Shown piece after piece: positions 1 through 8,003 of a stretch of 16,341 bases of DNA. Source of the stretch: Candidatus Saccharimonadota bacterium (GTDB lineage Bacteria > Patescibacteriota > Saccharimonadia > Saccharimonadales > JAGQNJ01); contig JAGQNJ010000016.1 of assembly GCA_020428115.1 (NCBI GenBank), forward strand, positions 1 through 16,341, written 5' to 3'. The translations under genes were made by a program, and so were the position numbers. The notes below the pieces were generated by a model. The model saw only the letters and a list, made by a program, of their open reading frames with translations, had not been told where the DNA came from and searched no databases. Position 1 is the first letter of the stretch. The number at the start of each line of letters is the position of its first letter.

Positions 1-228
1 AAGCGAGGGTTCAAGGGCCAGAGTATGGTCGAGCGACTTACGAATGCGCAAAAGGTTCTAACAGCTAATGAAAGCGTGTGGATCGCGCATAAACTTGCCA
101 GAAAAGTTCATGAAGATCCTGCAACCCGATTGAGAGAGAACGATGTCAAACAAGCACTTGTTGCGATCGGCCAAGCTTTGCAAGACCTCGGAGCCTTGCC
201 AAAATCATCGGAGCGTACCAATGGCTAG
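1..228 (+). CDS. Partial or small hypothetical protein upstream of gatB
   Basis: The frame is open from the left edge of the window, so the true start may lie upstream; the first ATG inside is at 25, with no convincing ribosome binding site. The visible protein (up to 75 residues) is polar and probably helical, with no cysteine, no membrane segment and no motif I recognise. It does not resemble the C-terminus of GatA, the most common gatB neighbour. Its TAG stop lies inside the first codons of gatB (8 bp overlap), which suggests translational coupling and co-transcription with gatB. Real coding is supported by that overlap and by the absence of stops, but the function is unknown. Confidence 0.5.
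   Translation, partial: KRGFKGQSMVERLTNAQKVLTANESVWIAHKLARKVHEDPATRLRENDVKQALVAIGQALQDLGALPKSSERTNG
210..213 (+). promoter_or_regulatory. Ribosome binding site (GGAG) deciding the gatB start
   Basis: GGAG lies 7 nt before the ATG at 221. It supports this ATG over an in-frame ATG at 143, which would add 26 residues that do not belong to the GatB family. Confidence 0.55.
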
Positions 229-1666
229 CAAGTACACGCCGACGATTGGCATAGAGTGCCACGTGCAGCTTAAGACTAAAACTAAGCTGTTTGCCGGTGT
301 TGATAACGATGCGCGCGGCAAAAAGCCCAACACGCTTATTAGCCATATTTGTCTTGGCATGCCCGGCGCTTTGCCCGTGTTGAACGAAAAGGCAGTTCAG
401 CTAGCATGTCAGGCGGCATTTGCTCTCGGTACATCACCAGCGCACTACAGCAAGTTTGATCGCAAACACTATTTTTATCCTGATTTGCCCAAAGGCTATC
501 AAATTACGCAGTTCGACCAACCAGTTATTATCGGTGGGCATGTCAACATAGAGGTTGATGGCAAAAAGCGCAAAATTGGAGTGACACGTGCTCACCTGGA
601 AGAGGATGCGGGCAAGAACACTCACCCTGCTGGCGCAGATTACAGCTTGGTTGACCTGAACCGAGCCGGTACACCACTTCTAGAGATCGTTTCGGAGCCA
701 GACATGCATACTGCTGCTGAGGCCAAAGCCTATGCCAAAGAGCTATACTTACTGATGAAATACGCCGATGTATCAGATGTCGATTTGTATCATGGCAACA
801 TGCGATTTGACGTAAATGTAAGTCTTAGTAGCGATCCCAAAACGCTCGGCACACGCACCGAAACCAAGAACCTTAATTCATTCAAAAGTGTTGAAAAAGC
901 AGTCGAGTACGAAATCAAGCGCCAGAGTGAATTGCTGGACAAGGGCCAAGAGATCGTACAAGAAACACGTGGATGGGACGATGCCAAGCAAAAGACCACA
1001 TCACAGCGCGGTAAAGAGGAAGCTCACGACTACCGATACATGCCTGAGCCTGATATACCACCAATCGTTCTAGACGATGAATACATTAGAAACATCGAAA
1101 AAAACATGCCGATTATGCCAGAAGTTTTGCGTGCAAAACTCCGCAAGCTCGATTTGGATGAGTCGGCTGTCGAGACAATTGTAGATGCTCTTCCAGCTGG
1201 AAATCTTATGCTACACATCATGGATAAATATGAACCCAGTACTTCTCGGCGCATAGCAAATTGGCTTGCGAGCGAAGTGCAGGCCTTAGTCGCTGACGAA
1301 AAGCTGTCGTGGGAAGTTATTACCAATTCGTATGCAGAACCTCTTGTAGAACTCGTAAAACTGGTTGACGACGATCAAGTCAGCTCCACAGGCGCAAAGG
1401 TTGTTTTGGCAGCACTACTACTTCATGAAGAAAAGAATCCACTAACAATTGCCAAGGAGCACGATGTTCTACAGGTATCAGATGAGGGCGAGATCGAAAA
1501 GATAGTCGAGCAGGTTATTCATGATAACCCCCAGGCCGCTGATGATGTCAGAAATGGCGAGATGAAGGCTATCGGATATTTGGTTGGCCAGGTTATGAAA
1601 GAATCCCGGGGCAAAGCCAACCCAGGTCTGGCCCAAAAACTCCTCAAGAAGCACCTTGGTGTATAA
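221..1666 (+). CDS. gatB: Aspartyl/glutamyl-tRNA(Asn/Gln) amidotransferase subunit B
   Basis: GatB is the kinase/tRNA-binding subunit of the GatCAB complex. It activates Glu-tRNA(Gln) or Asp-tRNA(Asn) with ATP so that the GatA-derived ammonia can amidate it, in bacteria lacking a direct Gln or Asn charging route. The 481-residue product has the usual length. Diagnostic motifs are clear: GIECHVQLKTKTKLF near the N-terminus, PGALPVLN, KFDRKHYFYPDLPKGYQ, LEEDAGK, DYSLVDLNRAGTPLLEIVSEPD-type core, TETKNLNSFKSVEKA and DYRYMPEPDIPP. The C-terminal part is the helical YqeY-like tRNA-binding domain ending in a NPGLAQKLLKKHLG tail. The start at 221 is chosen because the family begins with this short lead and a GGAG sits 7 nt upstream. 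The gene overlaps the preceding frame by 8 bp. gatA and gatC are not in the window. Confidence 0.97.
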   Translation: MASKYTPTIGIECHVQLKTKTKLFAGVDNDARGKKPNTLISHICLGMPGALPVLNEKAVQLACQAAFALGTSPAHYSKFDRKHYFYPDLPKGYQITQFDQPVIIGGHVNIEVDGKKRKIGVTRAHLEEDAGKNTHPAGADYSLVDLNRAGTPLLEIVSEPDMHTAAEAKAYAKELYLLMKYADVSDVDLYHGNMRFDVNVSLSSDPKTLGTRTETKNLNSFKSVEKAVEYEIKRQSELLDKGQEIVQETRGWDDAKQKTTSQRGKEEAHDYRYMPEPDIPPIVLDDEYIRNIEKNMPIMPEVLRAKLRKLDLDESAVETIVDALPAGNLMLHIMDKYEPSTSRRIANWLASEVQALVADEKLSWEVITNSYAEPLVELVKLVDDDQVSSTGAKVVLAALLLHEEKNPLTIAKEHDVLQVSDEGEIEKIVEQVIHDNPQAADDVRNGEMKAIGYLVGQVMKESRGKANPGLAQKLLKKHLGV

Positions 1667-1667
1667 T
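1662..1667 (+). promoter_or_regulatory. -10 box (TATAAT) of the MOSC gene, probably leaderless
   Basis: A consensus TATAAT overlaps the gatB stop codon and ends 8 nt before the ATG at 1676. The gatB TAA is in frame with the MOSC gene, so no earlier start is possible. No Shine-Dalgarno sequence fits between. No clear -35 box is visible. Confidence 0.55.
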
Positions 1668-1675
1668 ACAAACTC

Positions 1676-2503
1676 ATGATAGAGGTAAGAGGACTTTCTA
1701 GATATCCCTTGACGGGAGCACATGCCGAAGAACTGAGAAGTGCCACTGTATTGCCAGGTGGCATCTTGGGTGACCGCATGCTAGTACTGTATGATCCTGA
1801 GGTTCCTGCAGGAGAAAAAAACCGCGTTGGCCAGAAACAGCAGCCAAAGCTTTCGCAAATCGATGCATTTTTTATTGATAGTGGATCCGCTGATAAATGG
1901 TTCTATATCGGTGTGCCAGACGATGAAGAAGGTACAGAAATGACATTTTGGGGTGGCGACCCAGACTGCATCGTTAATGAGTTCGGCACAGATACACCAT
2001 GCATTCGACAGTCAGCCGGAAACAGTGCATATATAACTAATTTTTTGGGCGCACCAAATCTTTGGTTGGCGCAAAAGACAATGGAATGGGCCCGTGGGAG
2101 GGGTATTAGACCTCGCGACCGGAAGGTGCGACCGATCCATATAGTATCAGAAGCTTCAGTACGTGCTTTGCAAGAGAGAGCAGGCACTACTCAGTTTGGT
2201 TCCGACCGATTCCGTGCAAATATTGTGCTGGATGGTGATCTGGAACCGTTTGAGGAGAATCAATGGGTGGGCAAATGTATTCAGATTGGTGGGGCAGTAC
2301 TGGAAGTAGTAAAGCCAACTCCTCGTTGCCCAGTACCTGGCTTTGATCAGGAAACGGGACAAAACATGAAAGACATACCGAAACTGTACAGGGGATTAGA
2401 AAAAGACCCCAGCAATACACCGGTATTTGGCGTTTATGCTGTGCCAACTGAAGAGGTCGAGACATCTACTATTAGTGTTGGTGACGAACTCTTTTTTAGT
2501 TAG
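1676..2503 (+). CDS. MOSC-domain protein (MOSC_N plus MOSC)
   Basis: A 275-residue protein with the two-part layout of YcbX/mARC-type proteins: an N-terminal beta-barrel (MOSC_N, about residues 1-90) and a C-terminal MOSC domain (about 120-275). The MOSC signature is visible as RPIHIVSEASVRAL, then a FGSDRFRANIVLDG segment, and the conserved cysteine Cys218 in PTPRCPVPGFDQETG. In characterised relatives this cysteine binds molybdenum cofactor or carries sulfur. No ferredoxin domain is fused, unlike YcbX of E. coli. The start is fixed by the in-frame gatB stop just upstream. The gene has its own -10 box and stands apart from galU. No molybdopterin biosynthesis gene is visible nearby, so the cofactor is uncertain; a sulfur-transfer role is an inference only. 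Confidence 0.88.
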   Translation: MIEVRGLSRYPLTGAHAEELRSATVLPGGILGDRMLVLYDPEVPAGEKNRVGQKQQPKLSQIDAFFIDSGSADKWFYIGVPDDEEGTEMTFWGGDPDCIVNEFGTDTPCIRQSAGNSAYITNFLGAPNLWLAQKTMEWARGRGIRPRDRKVRPIHIVSEASVRALQERAGTTQFGSDRFRANIVLDGDLEPFEENQWVGKCIQIGGAVLEVVKPTPRCPVPGFDQETGQNMKDIPKLYRGLEKDPSNTPVFGVYAVPTEEVETSTISVGDELFFS

Positions 2504-2548
2504 TGCCAACTCGAATGTGCAATATTAACTTTTTGCTCGATCATAAAA

Positions 2549-2567
2549 ATACCAAGTTCGCTGGTAT
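2549..2567. repeat. Inverted repeat ATACCA-N7-TGGTAT overlapping the galU -10
   Basis: Perfect 6-bp arms at 2549-2554 and 2562-2567 flank a 7-nt spacer. The right arm covers the extended TG and the first half of the galU -10 box, so a bound protein would block the promoter. Short dyads arise by chance, so the operator role is tentative. Confidence 0.35.
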
Positions 2568-2570
2568 AAT
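2562..2570 (+). promoter_or_regulatory. Extended -10 promoter of galU (TGGTATAAT), probably leaderless
   Basis: TGn plus a consensus TATAAT ends 8 nt before the ATG at 2579. An in-frame TAA at 2567-2569 lies inside the hexamer, so translation cannot start upstream of it. No Shine-Dalgarno sequence is present and no -35 box is needed for an extended -10 promoter. Confidence 0.65.
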
Positions 2571-2578
2571 ACGTGTTG

Positions 2579-3466
2579 ATGGATAAGCATAAACCCGTAC
2601 GAAAGGCGATTATAGCAGCCGCTGGCTTGGGCACGCGGTTTTTGCCACAGACCAAGGCTATGCCCAAAGAAATGCTGCCGGTTATTGATAAGCCGGTGAT
2701 CCAGCTAATTGTCGAAGAAGCAGTTGCAGCCGGTGTAACTGATATTATTATCGTCACTGGCTCGACTAAGCGGGCAATAGAAGATCACTTCGATCGCTCA
2801 TTAGATTTAGAAGACGATTTGCGCAGGAGTGGCAAGGGTGAGCTAGCCGACGAAATCCAAAAGATTGGTGACCTCGCTAACTTTGTGTATATTCGCCAAA
2901 AAGGCTTGCCCAAAGGCAATGCTCGCCCAGTGCTGAATGCCGCACACCTGCTGGGTAACGAACCGTTTTTTGTATTTTTTGGTGATGATTTTTTCAGGGG
3001 AAACGTACCGAGAGCGCAGCAACTACTCGATGTATACCAACAAACAGGCAAATCAGTTATCACTACCCAGAAGGTGGATAAAAGGGACGCCGATAAATAC
3101 GGCATGGTCAAGCTTGGCAAACAGCTGAATGACAAAGTTTATCAAATTGAAGGTCTGATTGAGAAACCGGGCGAGACAGAAACACCGAGCGATATTGCTT
3201 CGGTTGGGGGCTACCTACTAACACCGGATATACTACAATATATTTCTGAGAAAAATGTGAGTGCGCGCGGTGAAATTGAGCTTCCCGAAGCAATTAACGC
3301 GTTGGCGCAAGCGGACGCTGTCTATTGTTGTAATATTGACGGCGTGTATCACGACACTGGCAGCAAACTTGGCTACCTGCGCGCTTTGGCGGATACAGGG
3401 CTTATTCATCCCAAAATTGGACCACAATTCAGGGAGTACCTTGAGCAAAGACTAAAAGAGGGGTAA
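2579..3466 (+). CDS. galU: UTP-glucose-1-phosphate uridylyltransferase
   Basis: Makes UDP-glucose from UTP and glucose 1-phosphate, the entry point for surface polysaccharides, glycolipids and glucosylation. The 295-residue product has the nucleotidyltransferase fold. The nucleotide-binding loop AAAGLGTRFLPQTKAMPKEM is at residues 13-32, followed by PVIDKPVIQLIVEEA; further on come the FFGDDFF metal-binding strand, the sugar-binding EGLIEKPGE segment, RGEIELPEAIN and a C-terminal YHDTGSKLGYLRA. A small difference from the family is GLPKGNARPVL, where GalU proteins usually have a shorter GLGHAV-type loop. GTG (2573) and TTG (2576) are possible earlier starts, but the ATG at 2579 fits the promoter spacing and the family N-terminus. 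The gene probably heads a transcript continuing into the two small genes downstream. Confidence 0.95.
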   Translation: MDKHKPVRKAIIAAAGLGTRFLPQTKAMPKEMLPVIDKPVIQLIVEEAVAAGVTDIIIVTGSTKRAIEDHFDRSLDLEDDLRRSGKGELADEIQKIGDLANFVYIRQKGLPKGNARPVLNAAHLLGNEPFFVFFGDDFFRGNVPRAQQLLDVYQQTGKSVITTQKVDKRDADKYGMVKLGKQLNDKVYQIEGLIEKPGETETPSDIASVGGYLLTPDILQYISEKNVSARGEIELPEAINALAQADAVYCCNIDGVYHDTGSKLGYLRALADTGLIHPKIGPQFREYLEQRLKEG

Positions 3467-3475
3467 TATACACAC

Positions 3476-3745
3476 ATGGACGCATTTGAAATACTTGTCA
3501 TTATTTTGTCAATAACTCTAGCCATACTACTCGTACTGAGTATCGTGCTCGTAGTTTTTGTGATTAAGCTGGTCAAGCAGCTCCGCCAACTTACAGCTAA
3601 GGCCGAGGAAGTTGTGGACGATGTCGAGGCGGTGAGTGGGTTTTTCCGAAAATCAGCAGCACCGGTGGCAATAACGAGTATGATTAGCAATATTGTGAGC
3701 AAAGTTACAGACTACGCATCAAAAAAAGATAAAGATAGAGACTAG
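3476..3745 (+). CDS. Small single-pass membrane protein, YtxG/DUF948-like in layout
   Basis: An 89-residue protein with one strongly hydrophobic helix (about residues 5-32, rich in Ile, Leu and Val), then a basic stop-transfer stretch and a heptad-like acidic segment containing EEVVDDVEAVSG, ending in a very charged tail (KKDKDRD). The layout, an N-terminal helix followed by a cytoplasmic coiled coil, resembles Firmicutes YtxG (DUF948). The next gene encodes a YtxH-like protein, and ytxG and ytxH are neighbours in Bacillus. The assignment rests on layout and context, not on a diagnostic motif. GAGGGG at 3458-3463 lies 12 nt before the ATG, longer than ideal. The gene starts 9 nt after galU, so co-transcription is likely. 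A TAATAT at 3464-3469 could be an extra -10 box. Confidence 0.75.
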   Translation: MDAFEILVIILSITLAILLVLSIVLVVFVIKLVKQLRQLTAKAEEVVDDVEAVSGFFRKSAAPVAITSMISNIVSKVTDYASKKDKDRD

Positions 3746-3767
3746 GATACGCGCAAGTGTATTACGC

Positions 3768-3774
3768 AAAGGAG
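3768..3774 (+). promoter_or_regulatory. Shine-Dalgarno AAAGGAG of the YtxH-like gene
   Basis: The strongest ribosome binding site in the window, 5 nt before the ATG at 3780. It shows that the anti-SD mechanism is used in this organism for internal genes, in contrast to the SD-less heads of transcription units. Confidence 0.8.
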
Positions 3775-3779
3775 TAACT

Positions 3780-4199
3780 ATGGGAAACGACAAAGATAAC
3801 AACAATACAGGCAAAAAACTAGCAATTGGAGCACTTGTTGGTGCAGCAGCAGGTTTTGTAGCCGGTATTTTGACAGCACCAAAGAGCGGTAAAGAAACCC
3901 GTCAGGATATCAAAAACACCGCAAACAAGGCCAAGCGCGAAGCCGAGAAGCAACTTAAGGCACTACAGGGTGAACTAGGCGAACTCATCACAAAAGGCAA
4001 AAAGCTTGCCAAGCAACAGGGGGAGAAAGCCAAAAAAGGCTTTGACGAAGCACTAGTAGTTGCACAGGACAAACAACAAAAAGTCAAAGAAATGATCAGC
4101 GCACTCAAGAGTGGCGAGACAGACCAAAAAGAACTCGACAAGGCAATACAAGAAGCCAAAAAGGCCAAAAGTCACCTCCTCGAATATCTCAAAAGCTAG
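3780..4199 (+). CDS. YtxH-domain protein
   Basis: A 139-residue protein with the YtxH signature: a glycine/alanine-rich hydrophobic segment (about residues 12-33, GALVGAAAGFVAGILTAPKS) followed directly by GKETRQDIK. The rest is a long lysine- and glutamate-rich helix, likely coiled coil, without cysteine. YtxH proteins are small membrane-associated proteins, stress-linked in Firmicutes, with no defined biochemical role. A good SD precedes the start. Pairing with the single-helix protein just upstream mirrors the ytxG-ytxH pair of Bacillus and suggests the two act together at the membrane. Codon use is A-rich because of the many lysines, not necessarily because of transfer. Confidence 0.85.
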   Translation: MGNDKDNNNTGKKLAIGALVGAAAGFVAGILTAPKSGKETRQDIKNTANKAKREAEKQLKALQGELGELITKGKKLAKQQGEKAKKGFDEALVVAQDKQQKVKEMISALKSGETDQKELDKAIQEAKKAKSHLLEYLKS

Positions 4200-4209
4200 C
4201 TTGCATAAA

Positions 4210-4234
4210 TTTACAACAGAACTGTGGTCGTAAA
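4210..4234. repeat. Imperfect inverted repeat between the YtxH-like gene and dnaE
   Basis: Arms TTTACAAC (4210-4217) and GTCGTAAA (4227-4234) pair at 7 of 8 positions around a 9-nt loop. It could be an operator upstream of the dnaE -10 box. It is a poor intrinsic terminator because no T-run follows. Confidence 0.25.
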
Positions 4235-4250
4235 TCACTGCTAGTTTTCC

Positions 4251-4256
4251 TATAAT
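4251..4256 (+). promoter_or_regulatory. -10 box (TATAAT) of dnaE, probably leaderless
   Basis: A consensus hexamer ends 6 nt before the GTG at 4263, placing +1 on or next to the start codon. An in-frame TAA at 4257-4259 excludes any earlier start. AAGAGG at 4258-4263 resembles an SD but touches the start codon, so it cannot serve it. Confidence 0.65.
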
Positions 4257-4262
4257 TAAGAG

Positions 4263-7200
4263 GTGAACAAACGTGAAGTGACTACAGCTAGTCAGTCCGC
4301 TGACAAGCAGAGTAAACCTCAGGCCAGAGGTAAATCTACGAAGTTGCCCAAAAATGTTCGAACAGATTCAAAGATCTCTCCAATAGACTTTGTACATTTG
4401 CATAACCATACTCAGTACAGTCTCCTCGATGGTTTAACCAAAATTCCAGCTCTCATGGATGCAGTGAAGGATTTTGGTATGCAGGCAGTTGCAATCACCG
4501 ACCATGGCACGATGTCTGGCGCAATCGAATTCTACAAAACAGCCCATGCTAACCAAGTAAAGCCGATAATTGGCATGGAGACATACGTTGCTGCCCGTAA
4601 GCATACTGATAAAGATCCAGGCAAAGACAAGCCAAACTTCCACCTTACCTTGCTTGCTATGAACAATACGGGCTACCAGAATCTAATGCGACTTTCGACC
4701 ATTGCAAATCTTGATGGATTTTACTATCGACCAAGAGTAGATCACGAACTGCTCGAAAAGTACAACGAAGGAATCATTGTACTAAGTGGCTGTATTGGTG
4801 GTGAGGTTGGCGATGCTTTGCGGCACGGCCAATACCAAAAGGCAAAAGAAGTAGCAGCCTGGTATAAGAAAATCTTTGGCGATCGTTATTACCTCGAGGT
4901 CCAGGACCACGGGCACATCGATCATCCCTCCTACTGGCAAGAGCAGGTCGAAGTAACTGAGGCTACCTTAAAGCTTGCTGAAGAACTCGATATCCCGGGC
5001 GTGCTCACCTGTGATGCTCACTATCTACGACATGAGGACCAAGAAGCGCACGAGATCTTGCTGTGCGTACAGACTGGCTCATTTTTGAGTGATGAAAATC
5101 GTATGAGTTTGAAAGATTTTCATCTTCATGTCACTGACCCCAAGGAAATTATCAAACGGTGGGGCAAAGATCACCCTAGTTTGATCACCAATACACGGCG
5201 AATTGCAGACCAATGTGATGTAGATATTGAACTCGGTAAGATTTTAATCCCCAAGTTCCCAGTGCCCAAAGGAGAAACAGAACGCTCGTATTTAGAGAAG
5301 TCAGTTTATCGTGGTCTCGCGTGGCGTTATGGTGGTGTGTCCGAAGCAGACGCCGAGACCTTAACCATAGCCGCAGCCAAAAAGCACTTGCCTCAGCACG
5401 TTGTTGAGCGAGCTCAGTATGAGCTAGGGGTGATTAATGACATGGGCTTTAACGGGTACTTCTTAATCATTGCTGATTTTATTGGCTGGGGGAAAGACAA
5501 GGGAATCGTGTTTGGGCCCGGTCGTGGATCTGCTGCTGGATCAATCATTGCCTATTCACTTAAGATTACCGAACTTGATCCACTTAAGTACGATTTACTC
5601 TTTGAACGATTTCTAAACCCAGATCGTATCTCGATGCCTGATATCGATATTGATATTCAGGACTCACGACGTGATGAAGTTATTCAATATTGTGTTGATA
5701 AGTATGGCACTGACCGTGTGGCAAATATTGTGACATTCGGAACAATGGCAGCACGTAACGCTGTTCGTGATGTTGCGCGTGTTCTGCAGGTACCCTACGC
5801 AGAATCAGATCGTCTCGCCAAAATGATCCCACCACCAGTGCAAGGGCGACACATACCACTTGAGCAGTCGCTCAAGAAAGATGCGGATCTCAAACGTGAG
5901 TATGAGTCAAACAAGGAGGCAAAACGTGTCTTTGACCTTGCAGTCCGTGTCGAAGGTACAATCCGTAGTCATGGTGTTCATGCAGCTGGCGTGGTGATAG
6001 CCCCAGACGAGCTTGTGAAGTTTGCTCCACTCGAAATGGCACAAAAAGGTGTAGTTGCCACGCAATATTCTATGAATCCTGTCGAGGACCTGGGTCTGCT
6101 CAAGATGGATTTCTTGGGACTATCCAACCTTACCATCATCAAGAACGCACTACGTATTATTAAACGTGTCTACAACAAAGACATTGATATCAACACAATT
6201 CCACTTGACGATGCCAAAACCTATGAGCTTTTTCAACGGGGTGATACGACTGGGGTTTTTCAGCTTGAATCTTCGGGTATGAAACGGTATCTCAAGGAAC
6301 TACAACCAACCGTTTTCGAAGACATTGTTGCCATGGTGGCACTGTACCGTCCTGGCCCGCTAACAGCAGGGCTGACCGACAAATTTATTGCCCGCAAAAA
6401 CGGACGTGAGCCAGTAACCTATGATCATCCCAAAATGGAGGCAGCACTCAAGCCTACTTACGGCGTTATGGTTTATCAAGAACAGGTGATGCAGATTGCA
6501 AAAGACATGTGCGGGTTTAGTGGTGGTGAATCTGACACTTTGCGCAAAGCAGTTGGTAAAAAGATTCGAGAGATGATGATCAAAATGAAAGATAAGATCA
6601 TCGACGGCGCTATCAAGCAAGGTGTTGAGCGGGCCATTGCAGAAAAATTCTGGAATGATGTTGAGGGCTTTGCTGACTATGCATTCAATAAAAGTCACGC
6701 AGCATGTTATGGGCTCATTGCCTATCAAACAGCATATCTTAAGGCTCATTACCCAGCGGCATTTATGGCGGCACTGATGACCAGTGATTTTGACGATACC
6801 GATCGGCTTGCGATCGAAATTACCGAATGTAAACACATGGGTATACAGGTGTTGCCACCTGATGTTAATGAGTCATTCGTAGAGTTTGCTGTTGTCCCGC
6901 CTTCGAGCCAAAGTAGTACATCGCAAAAGATACGTTTTGGGATGGCGGCTGTCAAAAATGTTGGTGCCGGTGCTGTTGAGGAGATCATACGCGCGCGAAC
7001 TGAAGATGGTGCATTTGCAAGTCTGGAGGACTTTTTTGGTAAAGTTAATTCGCGAATAGTAAATCGCAAAACCGTTGAGAGCCTCATCAAGGCCGGTGCA
7101 TTTGATAATTTTGCTGATAGGTCTGTACTAATTGGCAATATCGATGTGCTTGTGAGCTACGGAACACGTATGCAAAAACAAGCCGAGTCCGGGCAGACTG

Positions 7201-8003
7201 ATCTATTTGGGGCGACCGAGGATACGGGAATACGTTCTGCGCCACTCCTACAGCTCAATGAATCCGTGCCCAAAATTCATGACCAGGAGCAGCTTCAGTG
7301 GGAGCGCGAGTTGCTGGGATTGTATATGTCTCGTCACCCGCTCGAAGCATACAAGAACTTTTTGCAGGAAAAGACGGTTGCACTCGGCTCGATTCAGCCT
7401 GAACACCACAACCGCAAGGCAGACGTGGGCGGTATGATTATCGATGCGCGGGAAATCACAACGCGAAACGGCAAAAAAATGGCCTTCGTGAAGATCTCAG
7501 ACGAAACGAGCGAAATGGAATTAATTTTGTTCCCAAGTGTATATGAACAAACACTAGGAATATGGGAGCGTGACAAAATCATTTTGGCAAAGGGCAAAGT
7601 GAATGCAGAGGACAAGGATGGCAATATGACAGGTGAAGTCAAAGTTATGGTGGATGATGCTCGCGAAGTCACGCCAGAACAAGCTGCCGCATATACACCG
7701 ACTGGCAAAAAACCACGCGAATTAAAGCCTGCTGCTACATCCAAACGCACATCAGCAGCAAAGCCAATGCAGGACGCACCAAAACGACTGTATATACGTA
7801 TTGTAGATTCTAGTAATAGCAAGCTGCTCGTTGACCTTAAACAGACTATCGATAGCCACGCTGGGGCACTAGAGGTTGTGCTCGTTGTCGGTACAGATGC
7901 ACAGAAGCAAGCCATCAAATTACCGTCAGGCGTTAACGAGGATACAACCGTGCTCGAGAAACTCAAAACCATTGCTGGCAAACAAAACGTCAAAGTACAA
8001 TGA
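4263..8003 (+). CDS. dnaE: DNA polymerase III subunit alpha (DnaE)
   Basis: The replicative polymerase, 1246 residues, somewhat longer than the roughly 1160 of E. coli DnaE. A basic, polar N-terminal extension of about 41 residues precedes the PHP domain (FVHLHNHTQYSLLDG, metal ligands HLHNH at 45-49, then ITDHG, GMETY, FHLTLL, SGCIGGE and TCDAH). The metal-binding residues appear intact, unlike in E. coli, so the PHP domain may be an active 3'-5' exonuclease. The polymerase core shows GPGRGSAAGSIIAYSLKITE, catalytic PDIDIDI with Asp460 and Asp462, a third Asp616 in LLKMDFLGL, GVFQLESSGMK and FNKSHAACYGLIAYQTAYLKAH. A tandem helix-hairpin-helix follows, then an OB fold (about 1055-1130) and a C-terminal domain. 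The start is GTG, fixed by an upstream in-frame stop. The final TGA overlaps the next gene's ATG (ATGA). Confidence 0.98.
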   Translation: MNKREVTTASQSADKQSKPQARGKSTKLPKNVRTDSKISPIDFVHLHNHTQYSLLDGLTKIPALMDAVKDFGMQAVAITDHGTMSGAIEFYKTAHANQVKPIIGMETYVAARKHTDKDPGKDKPNFHLTLLAMNNTGYQNLMRLSTIANLDGFYYRPRVDHELLEKYNEGIIVLSGCIGGEVGDALRHGQYQKAKEVAAWYKKIFGDRYYLEVQDHGHIDHPSYWQEQVEVTEATLKLAEELDIPGVLTCDAHYLRHEDQEAHEILLCVQTGSFLSDENRMSLKDFHLHVTDPKEIIKRWGKDHPSLITNTRRIADQCDVDIELGKILIPKFPVPKGETERSYLEKSVYRGLAWRYGGVSEADAETLTIAAAKKHLPQHVVERAQYELGVINDMGFNGYFLIIADFIGWGKDKGIVFGPGRGSAAGSIIAYSLKITELDPLKYDLLFERFLNPDRISMPDIDIDIQDSRRDEVIQYCVDKYGTDRVANIVTFGTMAARNAVRDVARVLQVPYAESDRLAKMIPPPVQGRHIPLEQSLKKDADLKREYESNKEAKRVFDLAVRVEGTIRSHGVHAAGVVIAPDELVKFAPLEMAQKGVVATQYSMNPVEDLGLLKMDFLGLSNLTIIKNALRIIKRVYNKDIDINTIPLDDAKTYELFQRGDTTGVFQLESSGMKRYLKELQPTVFEDIVAMVALYRPGPLTAGLTDKFIARKNGREPVTYDHPKMEAALKPTYGVMVYQEQVMQIAKDMCGFSGGESDTLRKAVGKKIREMMIKMKDKIIDGAIKQGVERAIAEKFWNDVEGFADYAFNKSHAACYGLIAYQTAYLKAHYPAAFMAALMTSDFDDTDRLAIEITECKHMGIQVLPPDVNESFVEFAVVPPSSQSSTSQKIRFGMAAVKNVGAGAVEEIIRARTEDGAFASLEDFFGKVNSRIVNRKTVESLIKAGAFDNFADRSVLIGNIDVLVSYGTRMQKQAESGQTDLFGATEDTGIRSAPLLQLNESVPKIHDQEQLQWERELLGLYMSRHPLEAYKNFLQEKTVALGSIQPEHHNRKADVGGMIIDAREITTRNGKKMAFVKISDETSEMELILFPSVYEQTLGIWERDKIILAKGKVNAEDKDGNMTGEVKVMVDDAREVTPEQAAAYTPTGKKPRELKPAATSKRTSAAKPMQDAPKRLYIRIVDSSNSKLLVDLKQTIDSHAGALEVVLVVGTDAQKQAIKLPSGVNEDTTVLEKLKTIAGKQNVKVQ

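Noticed and set aside
143..220. Longer N-terminus of gatB from an ATG at 143
   Set aside because: The 26 added residues do not resemble GatB, they overlap the preceding frame heavily, and an SD is placed correctly for the ATG at 221.
4210..4234. Intrinsic terminator after the YtxH-like gene
   Set aside because: The hairpin is short and AT-rich, with a mismatch, and no T-run follows, so it is kept only as an inverted repeat.
4258..4263. AAGAGG as the Shine-Dalgarno of dnaE
   Set aside because: It abuts the GTG start with no spacer, and the next in-frame GTG at 4278 is too far away; an in-frame stop rules out earlier starts.
6360..6836. 158-residue minus-strand open frame inside dnaE
   Set aside because: It has a Cys/His-rich composition typical of an antisense frame, lacks a promoter, and lies opposite the conserved polymerase core.
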